In this document: positions 12,301 through 23,690 of the stretch, in pieces
How the letters are laid out: each line of letters opens with the position of its first letter
Position numbering within the stretch: position 1 is the first letter of the stretch
Source of the DNA: Pontederia crassipes
Lineage: Eukaryota > Streptophyta > Magnoliopsida > Commelinales > Pontederiaceae
NCBI GenBank assembly: GCA_030549335.1
Contig: CM060190.1
Span: 64,990,118-65,054,117 of the forward strand
Direction: 5' to 3'
DNA length: 64,000 nt
The notes under the pieces: generated by a model
Database searches by the model: none
Seen by the model: the letters and a program-made list of their open reading frames with translations, nothing else
What the model was told of the DNA's origin: nothing
Translations under genes and position numbers: made by a program

Positions 12301-15300
12301 CAAGAATCCAAAAGAGATGATGTCAAGAAGGATGCACAAAGTAAACTTCTGAATTAAGATTCACAGCCAATTCTCACTTAACTCTAACAACAGGGGACAT
12401 GCATAAGGATACAGAATACTCACCACTCATAAAAAAAATACAGGAAAACTAACAATTTTGTGAATTATAATACCTGCTACAATCCCGGGACCACAAGATA
12501 TGACCTTGGTTATGAAGGCTCCATTCAAAAATCTGCAACAATAATATGACATGATTAGCAATCCAAAATACTAGCTAAGCAAGAGTCATATGAGAAGGAC
12601 ATGCCCTTAGTTTATCAAACATACATCCAACACTAAACCAAATATTTGAAGGCATTCAGGCAAGATATATTAAAAATTAAATTGTGACAAATCAATTCAC
12701 AGATGAGAAAAAATAGCCAAATGGGACTTTTGGATACATATGATGCTAGATAATAAGCACGCTTGAGGATTCAAGATGCACACAACAGGGAAACACGGGA
12801 ACATATTTGCACATAATAAGTAGTTAACTAGCAATGATGCACCTTCCCATCAGAACCCATACTGAAGATGCTTGTCTCATCAGGTCCAAATAGCACCTTG
12901 CATATAGCTGAGTCATGAGCAGGCCATCCTGTAATTTGCAGGCCAGCAGACATATCTTTCACTGGTTAAGGAACTAACTACCAGAAAAAAGAGGTAGTTC
13001 CTTTTTCAGTAATAAAAATCTTGCACTCATAATAACCAACGCAAACAAAGAGAGTGAACCTCCCACAATGGCGAAGGATGTTGAACATATGTGCATAGAA
13101 GTTTAAATTATTTCAGTAAAAGTCCTCCAGCTTATTATCGAGCTATTATTCAAGAGAGAGGGAGGGAGGTATGATAAGGAAGCTTTATTGCTTCTTGGTA
13201 TTTTCTCGTGAATGAAAACATATGGGTTCATAGTTCTTTAAAATACTTTGTGCTTCTATTTCTGAGTAAGATTCAGCATACAACAACAACAACAAAGCCT
13301 TATCCCACTAGGTGGGATCTTTTAACCGCCTCCGTCCCATTAGAGTGCGATAGCCCTTGTTCATTTAACACTGCATTCAGGCGAGGATGCAGCGGCTCTT
13401 CTGCTCTCTTATCACTGTACTCGAGCTGTACAGCGCGTTACTTACGGGTAACGACCTAGCATTAACACAATATATTCGTTGATCCATGTTCATGAGATTC
13501 GACAGGATTTTACGCTGTCGGGGCCTAACACAACCCTCCTCCTTTATCCGGACTTGGGACCGGCTATAAAACATAGGCAGAGTTCTGAGTAAGATTCAGC
13601 ATGAAACACTTAAATCAAATCACAAATATACTCTATCCAAATAATAATGATTACAATTACACATCAAGCCAAAAGGTGAGTCCATCAAGTTCCGGCTTAA
13701 TCTAAATCATTGAACCACTTGGGATTAGATCCTCCTTGATCACATCATGGTCTCCCTCAAATCTGATTGAGATATGATTCAACAAATTAGGTGAGCGGCA
13801 ATTCTTGGAATAAAATTAAAACAAAGAAATATTGACATGAGGCAAAGATGTGAAATCCATAACTATGTCCACTTTATCCAATACAATCACTGAACAAAAG
13901 GAATCCATAAATATCAGCGCATTAATGTAGGGGGCCCCATGAGTTATAGCCTTGGATTACAGATTTCAAAGGCTCACTGCTCAAGTATATGCGACATATT
14001 CTAGATTATAATGAAATAGCCAAAAGGCATCAAGGGACAAAAGCTAAAACAATTCATGAACTTTACTTCTAGCAATGGAGAAAGAATCAAACAAATATCT
14101 GCACAATTGATGGTCGGGCCAAATGATTTCAACTATTGAAAAAAGATTAAAAAAAATACTGAGGTACAGGAACAATAGAACTTGTCAAATGAAAACATCC
14201 CACAAAGGACCCTCTATTATACATAAATCAGAAACTGACAATTGGAATAGCCCCACTGTAAATAGATAACATATGTATTGCTGAAAATTTATATTAAGAA
14301 AAACATATTTCAATTTGCTTATAACTTAATATGTACATTCAGGAGATGTTGCTCATTGCCACCTTATGTGTTCCTCATGATTTAGAATGAAAACATTATG
14401 TTATTTGCTTATCCATTAAAGAACTTGAATTTACAGAAAAGGGGACCGGTAATCACATCCAAAGGCAAATCTTACCATGCAACTTCAACATCTTAACTTT
14501 TATTTTTGAGGGATACACATCTGAACCTTGATATTCATATGCCAACTTATAAGGCATCCGATATTTCTGTTGTTTCATATATTTTACAGCAACTCCAACA
14601 GAAAACAACAAGAAACCAAGCTACATATGCAGACGATAATATCAACATATGTCAAGTTCATATATGTAACATATCTCAAATAAATTCTTAGATTCCGTAC
14701 AAGGATAGGCTTGCTGAACTAAGAGCCATATTAATATAAGAAAAAAAAAAGGATACCAAACATGTGAATCATTCCATCTGTTGCAGATGCTGCTAGAATT
14801 TTGCCATTATGATTGAAGCAGAGCGAAGTAATTGCTGGTGGATCTTCACCAAGAGGAAGGACTGACTTCAAAAGTATATAAAAAAAGGTTGAGTAACCAA
14901 CCCACAAGAGTCAAACCTAAGAAGTGAATCTATTGAAGCAGCATATTATATACATACCATGGCCTTCCATGCTTTCATATTCCAAACCATCAATGAGGCA
15001 AAGCCCAAGTTGTCAAGATTATTAAAGCCATTACTGTGACAAGTTATGAGAACATCCGATCAGTTAATTAGAAAAGAGAGACAAATGTCGAAACAGATAA
15101 GATCCAAAAGGTTTAGGAGAAAGTTCTCAACTTATACAACTTATAAAATGAATATTTCTGAGAGGGGCTACTAACATGATTAGATATATATACATAGGAT
15201 TTAATGGGTATCCTCCCCCCAGGGAGGATGGTCCTCCGCGCCCGTCGGAGGGGATCCGATCCAACAGGCGCTGATGATGCGTGCGGTTCACTAAGGGTAG

Positions 15301-18300
15301 AACGCGATTTAAGCGTGCCGAGCTGGTTCGGGGAAAAAGCAGCGCACGGTTCAGGCATGTGTCTAGTGTCGTCGTTCCCGCTGTGCCCATCTAGTGTCGT
15401 CGTCGCCCCCACCGTGCCCAGCTCTTCGCCGCGATCCCCGCGCCAAGGCCTCTTCGCCGTAGCCGTAACCTTGCCCGAGGTTGTCGCCGCACGGTCTTCA
15501 TGCCCTAGTTCATTTCACGCCCCGTGGTTGCCGTCATGCACAGTCTTCGTCGCCCCGAGTTCGTCGTCGTCGCCGCCGCACCAAGGTCTTTTCGATGCCC
15601 TGAGGTCGCCGTCGCCGCATGGTCTTCGTCACCCCGAGTTTGTTGCCACCGCCCGCAAGGTCGTCGCAGTCGAGAGATTGCCGTCGTCGCCGCGATTCAC
15701 ACACAACACTAAACCCCCCCTCTCTCTTCGGTTTTTCCACCACTGAATCGCGCGTCAATTTCTCCCCAAACCGGCTCGAAACGTCTGAACCGCGCACTCC
15801 TTCAGGCTGAACTGCACACATCATCCGCGATTGTCGGATGCGGATGTGACGGCCGCGGATGGGGGGAGGACCATATAAGGGGGGAGGATACCCATTAAAT
15901 CCATGTGTGTGTGTGTGTGTGTAAATATATATATAATAATCTGCAAAATAAATAAACTAATATAAGGGAACATAGTAAACTGAAAAGATGAACATGAAAA
16001 ATTAGGAAAACAAGAAGTACGACAGATCACCTGAAAGGACTACGTACGAACCACATAGGCAACATACTGAAGAATAGATCTCGTGTACAATCATAAAAAT
16101 ATGGAACCAATACACACATTCCTTTAAGAAGGCAGCCAATAGATGCATATATCTAATGCATGCAAATTAGCATCTGTATAACCAATTACGCGTCGTCTAA
16201 ATAAAAGCATGTTTCTTTTGCATGCGTGCCTCACATGAAGAGTTAAACAAACTTGTCAGGCTGTTTTCATGCATACATGTAATATATGCATTAAGATGCC
16301 TATAAACATGTGTATAAGGATATTACCATATGCCTGATTATGTCCTCATGGTTATGCAAAATCTATTAGAACCAAAGGGAGAGCAAGGAGATAAAAAGAA
16401 GGGCTGCCTCCATTTGGAATGCATCTCTCACTCCTCATGGACTAGTCATACTTCACCTGCCAAGCTAATGATAAGCTAAGTGCATGCACTTATGAAGTTT
16501 TTATGAACCGTCAAAATTCTATTGTGTGCTAAAACATTAGTGTGTTTTACGTGATAGAATTGGATCCAAATGTTTAAATGATACCAAATATTGAACTTTC
16601 CATGTTAATAGCTAGTAAAACCATTTACAAGCAAAAGATCATGTTAGTTATATACCGTCTCGATGCAGCTGCAGATACAAAAATTGGCTCCACAGGACTG
16701 CACTTCAAGTCCAAGATACTGCAATACAAAAAACATGAGATGACTGTTCATAGAAGAAACATTAGTAGCTCAAGTCAAACTGAAGAAACCTAGGAAATTC
16801 TGTGGTTGCATTGAGATCACAGACAACACGTTTAGCATCAGCATTCCATGCTTTGATGCCTCCATCTGCTGTGCCTATAAGAAGCTATGATTAAGAGGAA
16901 TTAAACATAATCAGCATATGAATGTTTTCTTGAGATGATTTAAAAAACTGAATGTTCATGTGATTTTCCCCAAGATAATAGATATATGTATCACATACCA
17001 GACGTTCAGATCTGCATTCCCAATCAAGTGACATAATTTCAGACCCACAGTATATAGTCGCATTTCTAGATGTTGGAGTTGAAGAATCATAAGTCCAAAT
17101 CCTTCAACGGTTTGGATAGACCACATAAGAATTCATCCACCAAAAAGTTAACTACATGCTCGAAGAATGGTGTTATGAGTGTGCTTTTACCGTACAGTCC
17201 CATCAACAGAGGCACTTGCAATATTGGCACCTGAAGCAGAAAACCGGCATCGACTAATTGGACTAGTATGCCCTAAGAATGTTTCCTGATTTCAAGAGAA
17301 CATGTAAAACCATATAAATTTAAATTGCTCCTAAAAAAATAGTGAATTCAAATTGTAGATAAAGTCATTCCACAAATAAAGCCCAATATTCTTAGCATAG
17401 AATGAGTGATACAGTTTATCATTAACCAACCTGAAAATCCACTTTCACTTCAGGAAAATCTTCTTCTCTCAGAACGTCTTCCTTGTTTTCTGTCTGGATC
17501 ATTGGAGCAACATCCCCATATTTATCCCCTGTTGAATGAGATTGTCTAACAGAGCCTAAAACAGTTTCACTCTTTAGCGAGATATAATCCTCAGCACTGG
17601 TTACTGTTGAAGAATCCCCACAATCATATATCGCATTTTCTTCTAGTTTTAGGGGAACAGTGGAAGAATTTTCAAGTTCCTTGACTTGATTGTGAACATT
17701 GCCATCCTTAAATGAAGTTTCGCTAGAGATATCATCCACAGCATCATTGTTTTTTAGCGTCATTGAAGTTGCTAGTCTAAACAATAGGACACAGACATGG
17801 GCTTAGCAGAAGAAATTATGAAGAAACATGGTTAATATTCAAGCACTAAAATAAATGTGCAGAGCTTTATATTTAGCATTAAATCTCCTTGTGCCACAGG
17901 AAAGGGGGGAGACAAAAAAACATTTCATAAAAGAGATTACACCAGGATGCATGTGTGAGAAGCCTCAAAGACTGTTTATTAGTTTACCAAATATATTAGA
18001 AAAAATAATTAAATAAACCAAAAACCAAATGTACAGCCCGTTTATCAAATTAAATGTTATCACAATATATTTTGCAAATAAATCATGTTGAAAGAGGGTA
18101 ATAGAAAAGGCCCAACCTTTGAAAATGTGATAGTTCAGCCTCCTTGGTCTCCAATAATGCTTGGAGCTCTGACAGCTTATTATTTAGTTGCTTTATGTCA
18201 TGTTTAAGATGTTTGACCATATTCTTCTCAGAACTAATCTTCAAGAGAGCAGGAACGCGTGAAATAGTTAAGAGAAACATTATAAAATTATCGAAAAAGC

Positions 18301-19082
18301 AGAACAGGATGGTCATTATAAATAACTTTTTTGTCTAATTAGCATGAAAATTTGAAACATGTAGGAGGTCAAGTCTAATTAACAGCAGCTTTGAGGACTT
18401 CTATGATGTCAGCATCAATATGGTCTAATGATTCAATCCTACAAATTCGTGGGGGAAATAATAAGGATAAGAAGGAAAAGAACATTCAAGGATATGAGTC
18501 CCATTGAAGATTTCACTTAGGAAATTTTGGAATGATAGACGCAGCGCTTCAGCCCATTCTTTGGAGAAGTAGACACGAAACTGAGGATCCAGACTAGGAC
18601 TTTTAAGGTATGGAATAGCTGCACTGCAGATTCTTTATAATTAGATCAGAAATGATGATGCAGAAAAGAAGAAAGTGAAATCAACACATACCAAACCATG
18701 GAAGCCATTCTTCACGCTTCTGCAACAAATATGTCCCATGTGCTCCAAGAAAGTCCATTACTTTATCTTGTCTTCCAGATTTCAAAGCGTGAACAATGTA
18801 GTATCTTAAAACTGAAACTTCCAGTCTTGACAAGGTAGATGCAAATACCATGTCCGAAGGTGAAGAAAAACATTGCTTAAAGAAGTTGAGAAGTTCAATT
18901 AGCCTGTTTGATTGATACCTGGGTATATACACTGACAAAACCAAATCTAAGATTCTATCTACTTGAAAATTTCTGCCAATGTCGGTGGATAACTCTGCTT
19001 GGAAAGCTTGTAAGGTGCTCGTAAAACCTCTAAAGATGAGAAATTCACGTAGAAGTTCTTCAGCATATTGCATGTTTTCCAT
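9309..19082 (-). CDS. WDR91: WDR91 homologue: LisH-like, coiled-coil, WD40 protein
   Basis: Fourteen coding exons in transcript order: 19082-18692, 18618-18496, 18258-18117, 17776-17431, 17285-17191, 17101-16999, 16884-16790, 16718-16656, 15033-14958, 14865-14757, 12955-12843, 12532-12474, 9647-9539 and 9443-9309. The sum is 1959 nt, 652 residues plus stop. The N-terminus is LisH-like (MENMQYAEELLREF onward) and a coiled coil follows at about 178-215. An acidic, low-complexity linker spans about 219-330. WD repeats run to the end, with units ending in GTVRIW, GGIKAWN, LMVWN, GMIHMF, GKIFEW and HSVRVTS. In animals WDR91 acts with WDR81 to lower PI3P on endosomes and bind Rab7; a similar role in plants is inference. 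Introns 2 and 10 look U12-type. Introns 8, 10 and 12 hold transposons. The reading frame is intact throughout. Confidence 0.93.
10100..10170 (+). repeat. Upstream copy of the long direct repeat flanking the LINE
   Basis: About 70 bases starting GTACTCATAAACAACTTTA and ending near AAATGACGTC are repeated, imperfectly, right after the LINE at about 12252-12325. By eye there are at least eight substitutions and one 3-4 base indel. It is best read as a target-site duplication made at insertion, although it is unusually long and diverged. Confidence 0.6.
10171..12245 (+). mobile_element. 5'-truncated L1-type LINE in WDR91 intron 12, antisense
   Basis: The fragment starts inside the reverse transcriptase at motif A (VDFAKAYDSISW). 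It then has motif B (RRGVRQVCPLAPMLF), the catalytic YADD box (QYADDTLFF), the thumb region, and a C-terminal zinc-binding RVT domain (CCPLCGQAEEDTAHLFFGC). The frame is open from 10123 until one in-frame TGA at 11857-11859. It then continues in the same frame to the TAA at 12085-12087 (IWAIWLQRNDTIF), so one nonsense change breaks the ORF2 tail. The 3' end has a hairpin and a short A-rich tail. Endonuclease and ORF1 are missing, as in typical 5' truncation. The start lies within the end of the upstream direct repeat. Confidence 0.9.
12184..12210 (+). other. Perfect hairpin at the LINE 3' end
   Basis: GGATGACTA (12184-12192) pairs perfectly with TAGTCATCC (12202-12210) across a 9-base loop, about 25 bases before the A-rich tail. 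3'-terminal stem-loops are known recognition sites for the reverse transcriptase of some LINEs. That role is inferred here. Confidence 0.6.
12252..12325 (+). repeat. Downstream copy of the direct repeat flanking the LINE
   Basis: This matches 10100-10170 with scattered substitutions and a small indel. It starts GTACTCGTAAACAACTTTA. Together the two copies bracket the LINE and define its ends to within a few bases. Confidence 0.6.
12956..14756 (-). other. WDR91: WDR91 intron 10: probable U12-type GT-AG intron
   Basis: The donor reads GTATCCTTTTT, matching the U12 consensus (A/G)TATCCTTT. The branch motif TTCCTTAAC lies at 12973-12965, exactly the U12 consensus, ten bases before the acceptor AAAG used in the model. 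A second acceptor, CAG, lies six bases upstream of it and would add Val-Lys in frame. The intron is 1801 bp and contains the SINE at 13280-13582. Confidence 0.8.
13280..13582 (-). mobile_element. AU-type SINE, long variant, 303 bp
   Basis: It is flanked by a perfect 20-bp target duplication, 13260-13279 and 13583-13602. Read on the minus strand it begins CTCTGCCTATGTTTTATAGC and ends GTGGGATAAGGCTTTGTTGT plus further TTG units, the tail of AU SINEs. It shares its 5' part (CCGGTCCCAAG..CCGG, GGCCCCGACAGC) and 3' tail with the copy at 48876-49065. It carries about 115 extra internal bases (GGTCGTTACCCGTAAGTAAC onward). It lies in WDR91 intron 10, in the same orientation as the gene. Confidence 0.9.
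15197..15902. mobile_element. GC-rich element with perfect 24-bp inverted ends
   Basis: The 24 bases at 15197-15220 (GGATTTAATGGGTATCCTCC..) are an exact inverted copy of 15879-15902. Weaker inverted similarity extends well inward; compare the GATGATGCGTGCGGTTCA part on the left with the mirror of AACTGCACACATCATC on the right. The middle is very GC-rich with repeated CGTCGTCGC-like words and an open + frame (15204-15746) of no recognised family. No transposase is present and no clear target duplication was found. The shape fits a Mutator-like, gene-capturing or long-TIR non-autonomous element in WDR91 intron 8. Confidence 0.7.
18259..18495 (-). other. WDR91: WDR91 intron 2: probable U12-type AT-AC intron
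   Basis: No GT-AG pair joins exons 2 and 3 in frame. The frame instead closes exactly with the donor ATATCCTTGA (18495 downward) and the acceptor TATTTCAC (ending 18259). It recreates the Arg codon in NGTRVPALLKISSEKN. A U12-like branch site, TTCTCTTAAC, lies at 18276-18267, about nine bases before the AC. These are the marks of an AT-AC intron removed by the minor spliceosome. Confidence 0.85.
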
Positions 19083-20900
19083 TTATTTACATCACACAGT
19101 ATTCGCAAACAATAAATATCCTCAGAAAGCCTAGCCTGTTAAGTCCCAACATTTAAATAGAATTAAGTACAATTACAAACAAATGCACAACATATCAGCA
19201 TATACACTATGAATTATTGCTATGAATAAAGATGTTTTCCGAGATAATATATGAAACGAGTAAATAAATAGGACTAATGATTGTTTCCAGAATGCTGCCA
19301 AGACAATAACAGAGTTCATAACATGTTTTCTTTAGGTCCAGATAAATAATTCAGAACTCTGCAACCAACCTTGTCAACTAGTGTGTGTGTGTGATATCTG
19401 TTATACATGTATCACTTGTACAGAAAGCAATATGACCCACGTCCGCTATATAATTTAAATGTGAAATTTCTATTCACCAATATAATATATTTTTCCGAAG
19501 TTCTAAATTATTGCTTCAACTCTTTCATGTGCATTTTGTTTTCTCTTGCATAGTTATTGCAACCTAATGTTGCAAATTCCGTAGCATGAAGCTCTCCCAT
19601 AACTCAATCTACACCTTAGATCTAAAATATTATATGAATCATGGGTGAATAGTGTATAGAAAAAGGGGATCAATCAAAATGTTTGATACATACTTACCCA
19701 ATATCAACTTCTTAATTTAAATCTCAGTCAGTGTAACCCAATACTGAGTTTTGCTTCAAGAATATCATCAATAAACAAATAGTATCATGGGAAAAAAATG
19801 TGAAGCATAAATAAAGAATTTGAGAAGCTGATATAATGGTCCATGTGGTAAAGAAATAAACAGCAAGAACAGAAAAATATATATTAGTGTCTGCTGTCTA
19901 CAATCACCTTAATGAGCAAATATCGCAAAAATAACACAAAAAGAAGGAAACAGATTCAGCTCTCAGAATGTCAATAAATCAAACAAATCTGATAATGCAT
20001 ATAAGCACTAGTTTTTCTAATTACGACTGAGAAGCAATATTGTTCTGAAAACAATATTTGCAAAAACAGAAAAGATACATCTGTAGTAAGGTTCATCACA
20101 TGTTACTAATCAAACTCAGATATAAAGATGATCATTAATAAGTCCATCCCCTTGTTGACATTTATGGATTATCCTTCATCCGTGCATGACCAAATCAGTA
20201 AACAAGGCAGGTTTTTTTGTGTCTATAAGCTCATGATAAATCTGCAAATTCCAATTAACCCGACTAATCGTCCACAAATTATGGAAATAAAATTAAGTTA
20301 CTGATAATGCAGGAGCTTCATGCTTTGGAACTCCAATTCGATTGACTAATTACGATCCTTAAAGCAGGATGGGTCAATTCTACCAACGGTACTAGCAACA
20401 ATTCTTTCATGTTTCATTTAATATGAAGCGTTTCAGTAGATTTAGCAGTATGAAAGTTTTGAAGCCACATGAATGATGTAGAAACAACAAAAATCTTACA
20501 CTTATCCAGTTATTACAGTAAAATAGAGGTACATGCTGAGAAAAATCCAATCAACGTGACAAATTCAAATTTCAAGCTTTGAACGAAGATTAAAATAGAA
20601 AAAATGACCTCCGGAGAAGCGAGCAGTCATTCGGTCACAAAAAAACAGAACAAGCCCCAAGATCTTGCAAAAACACCATAAATGGGCGCTGGGTTAGCGG
20701 CGGACTCCAATCTGAATTAGGGATCGCGGCAGCCGGGCGGAGAAGAGTGAACCCAACAGAATCGAAAGGTCCAAGAAGCTCGGAACGAAATAAGAAGATG
20801 AGGAGATGGAGGCGGCGGCGACGGCGACGGCGTATTGGCGATGGAGAAAGGCGGAGGGCCGCCGCGGTTCCGTCCAGTCCAGTGGCGGTTGCACGGAGAT
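19083..20900 (-). promoter_or_regulatory. WDR91: WDR91 leader, probable 5'-UTR intron and promoter
   Basis: The segment just upstream of the ATG is AT-rich, with an acceptor-like CTTAACAG near 19135. A GC-rich block at about 20600-20900 looks like a non-coding first exon on the minus strand. A leader intron of about 1.4 kb between them is inferred. No start site or TATA box could be fixed. Confidence 0.35.
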
Positions 20901-20949
20901 GAAGATTAGAGAGCGCTACCGATGTCAGATCACGAGCACGTTATGTAGC

Positions 20950-21275
20950 GTTTATTGTAGCGGGTTCTTAAGAACGCGGACTCTGATATCGGATATAGGT
21001 GGCGGAAGTTATATAGTGATTTCGCCCGTCATATATATCATACAATTTCTTTCTGGTGCAATGAAGTTAATTAAGTAATAAAAGAAAAAAAAAATTAAAG
21101 ACCAGCCGGCTGAAAGCCTGAGATGACCCCTTGATCCGTGATCCTTGACGTAAGTGGAGCATCGTGTGATCATTTCAATTTTGAAGCACCCTCTCCAGAT
21201 CTCGTATTCTGACATGAAGAGGAGCGAAGCAAAATTAAATTAAAAGGGACATTGAAAAAATATGTATATATCTAG

Positions 21276-21320
<45 letters not shown>

Positions 21321-21540
21321 AGGAACGCGATAAAGAGGCCAGGTGAAATTGCATTATTTTTAATGTGATGTTGTATATATAAACTATGCAGATTTTGTGC
21401 TTATATATATATATATATATATAGGGAGGGAGAGAGAGAGATTATAATGCATAGGTGATTTAATCAAATTAAAATTATTATAGTTATAACGGCTAAAATT
21501 TAATCATCTAGTAAAATATTTTCTTATCAATGATTAAATT
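20950..21540. repeat. AT-rich spacer with TA microsatellites
   Basis: No gene was seen. (TA)n runs lie at about 21277-21317 and 21404-21421, followed by a short GA run. Confidence 0.6.
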
Positions 21541-22634
21541 CACTACAAGAAAATCGTCAATTTACGATGAAAAGTTTCCGACGGATAAGAATCCATCGTA
21601 TTTTCCGACGGCATTTGCATGGACAGAAAACACCTTTTGAAATACCGAGGGCAAAAAAAAATCTTTAGCTACTACAGATGAAAAATACCCTTCACTAAGT
21701 GACCGACGGGTATATCTTTCGAAATTATCGAGGAATTTAAATCCCTTAGTAGTTCCGAATGTTAGAATAATATATATGTGATGTAATATAAGTGTATGTT
21801 TAATATTTTATTATTAACTGACGGATCTAGCCTTTGAAATTATCGAGGAATATTGATCCATAGGTAATTCGAAGGCTAGGCTACATATAATATAATATTA
21901 ATATATACTTATTATTTTATTATTTAATTACTGACGGATTTAGCTTTGAGAATTATTGACAAAAATAAATGTCGATAATTTCGAAGGCTATGCCCGTTAG
22001 TAATTAAAATAATAATTTATTATTAATATTTATAATATAATATAATGCACATTTCTTACATTTACTTTTATTCTTTTGTTGATGCATTAAAATAATATAA
22101 TATAATATAATATAATAAATTAACATTATTTTTCATTTTCTCATAATTTTCTTTAATATTTTATCTTTTACTCATTTCCTTTAATATATTCATAGGTATA
22201 GAATATTGATTATAAATAAATTTAGAATATAAAATAGATAAGCTTTAGCAAAATTAAAATATCTATCCAAGATATAACTAATTTTAGTCACAATATAATT
22301 AATTTTAATCATAATATAAATTAGTTTTAATCATAAGTATAAATTTATGGATTACCTCTTATTCATATTTTTTTTAAAAAAAATACATTTATAAATCGCG
22401 AATGATAAGTATTCTAAATTCTAACAGTTCACTTATTCTTTATCTAATTATATCTAATGATAATATTAAGATATATAATATGAATAGTATGTACACATAT
22501 TTATCTATTTTATATTATAAATTTATTTATAATATATATTCTATATCTATAAATATACTAAGAGGAAAATGAATAAAAAGATAAAAAAAATAAAGATAGT
22601 TACAAAAAAATAAAAAATAATGATAACAAATTTA

Positions 22635-22666
22635 ATCATATTATTATTATTATTATTATTATTATT

Positions 22667-22714
<48 letters not shown>

Positions 22715-22715
22715 G
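22635..22715. repeat. Compound trinucleotide microsatellite (TTA then TCA)
   Basis: A run of ATT units passes directly into a run of ATC units, about 80 bases in all, inside the CACTA element. Confidence 0.9.
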
Positions 22716-23149
22716 ATAGGTTGTGCCTTCGGTAGTACCGATGGATCTTATTCCGTCAATACTACAAAAGGATAAAATCATCGGTAAATATTATTTTAAT
22801 ATTATATATAATCTAATATAAAATAGTTGAATAATATTTTACTATTAAAATTATTGACGTATTGTTTAAAAACTCGTTGGTAATACCAAAAGACTCGGCG
22901 TTGGTAAATTCTAATCCCTTCCCACTTGTATTTTCCACTCTCGCTCTCTCGGTATATCTCTCCCTCTCCCCTCTCTTTATCTCTCCGTCTTTCTCTCTCA
23001 TTCCCACTGCTACGACGACATCCTTTGACCCTAGTGACCTCCGATGGCTCCGGTGACTCTAGCACCGGCCTCCCTCTTTGTCTCCCTCACTCTCTCGACT
23101 CTGTCCTTTCTCTCCAGCTGCACGCAAGCCATTGGATCTGACAACCCGA

Positions 23150-23690
23150 AGCTGGATAGGCCGCCCGCAGGTCAGCTCCGCCCATAGGCAGCCAGATCCA
23201 GTAGCCCACAGATTGGATCGCCCACACGTAGTCAAATCTGGTAGCCCATAGGTCGAATCTACAATAGGCAGTCGGATTTGATCGCCCACTGGTCGGATCA
23301 GCCGCAGGCAGCCGGATCCGGCTGCACACAGCTCGGATCAGCCGCAGCCCGGATCAATCGCAAGCAGTGGATTGGCCGCAGGCAGCCGGATCCGGCCGCC
23401 AATAGAGTGGATCCGCTGTTGGCAGCCCGAATCAACCGCAGGCAATGGATCCACCGCAGGTAGTCCGGATTGGGCGCAAGCAACCAGATCCGACCTGCCA
23501 AATCCGGTCGCCTGCATGCCGGATCGACCACAAGCAGTAGGATCTGGGATGCGAGCAGCCTAAATCGGCCGCCTGCAGAACTGATCGACCGCACCGAATC
23601 TACGAGTAGGCTGGGGCAACTGCAGAAGCCGAATCGGGCGACAGGATCCAACCGCCCGTAGGCAGTCAGATTTGACCGTAGGTGGCAACC
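23150..23690. repeat. GC-rich degenerate repeat array inside the CACTA element
   Basis: Many short units combine GGATC, CCGCAGGCAG and GATCCG at spacings of roughly 20-30 bases. Open frames here on both strands follow from the repeat and show no known protein features. Confidence 0.6.
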
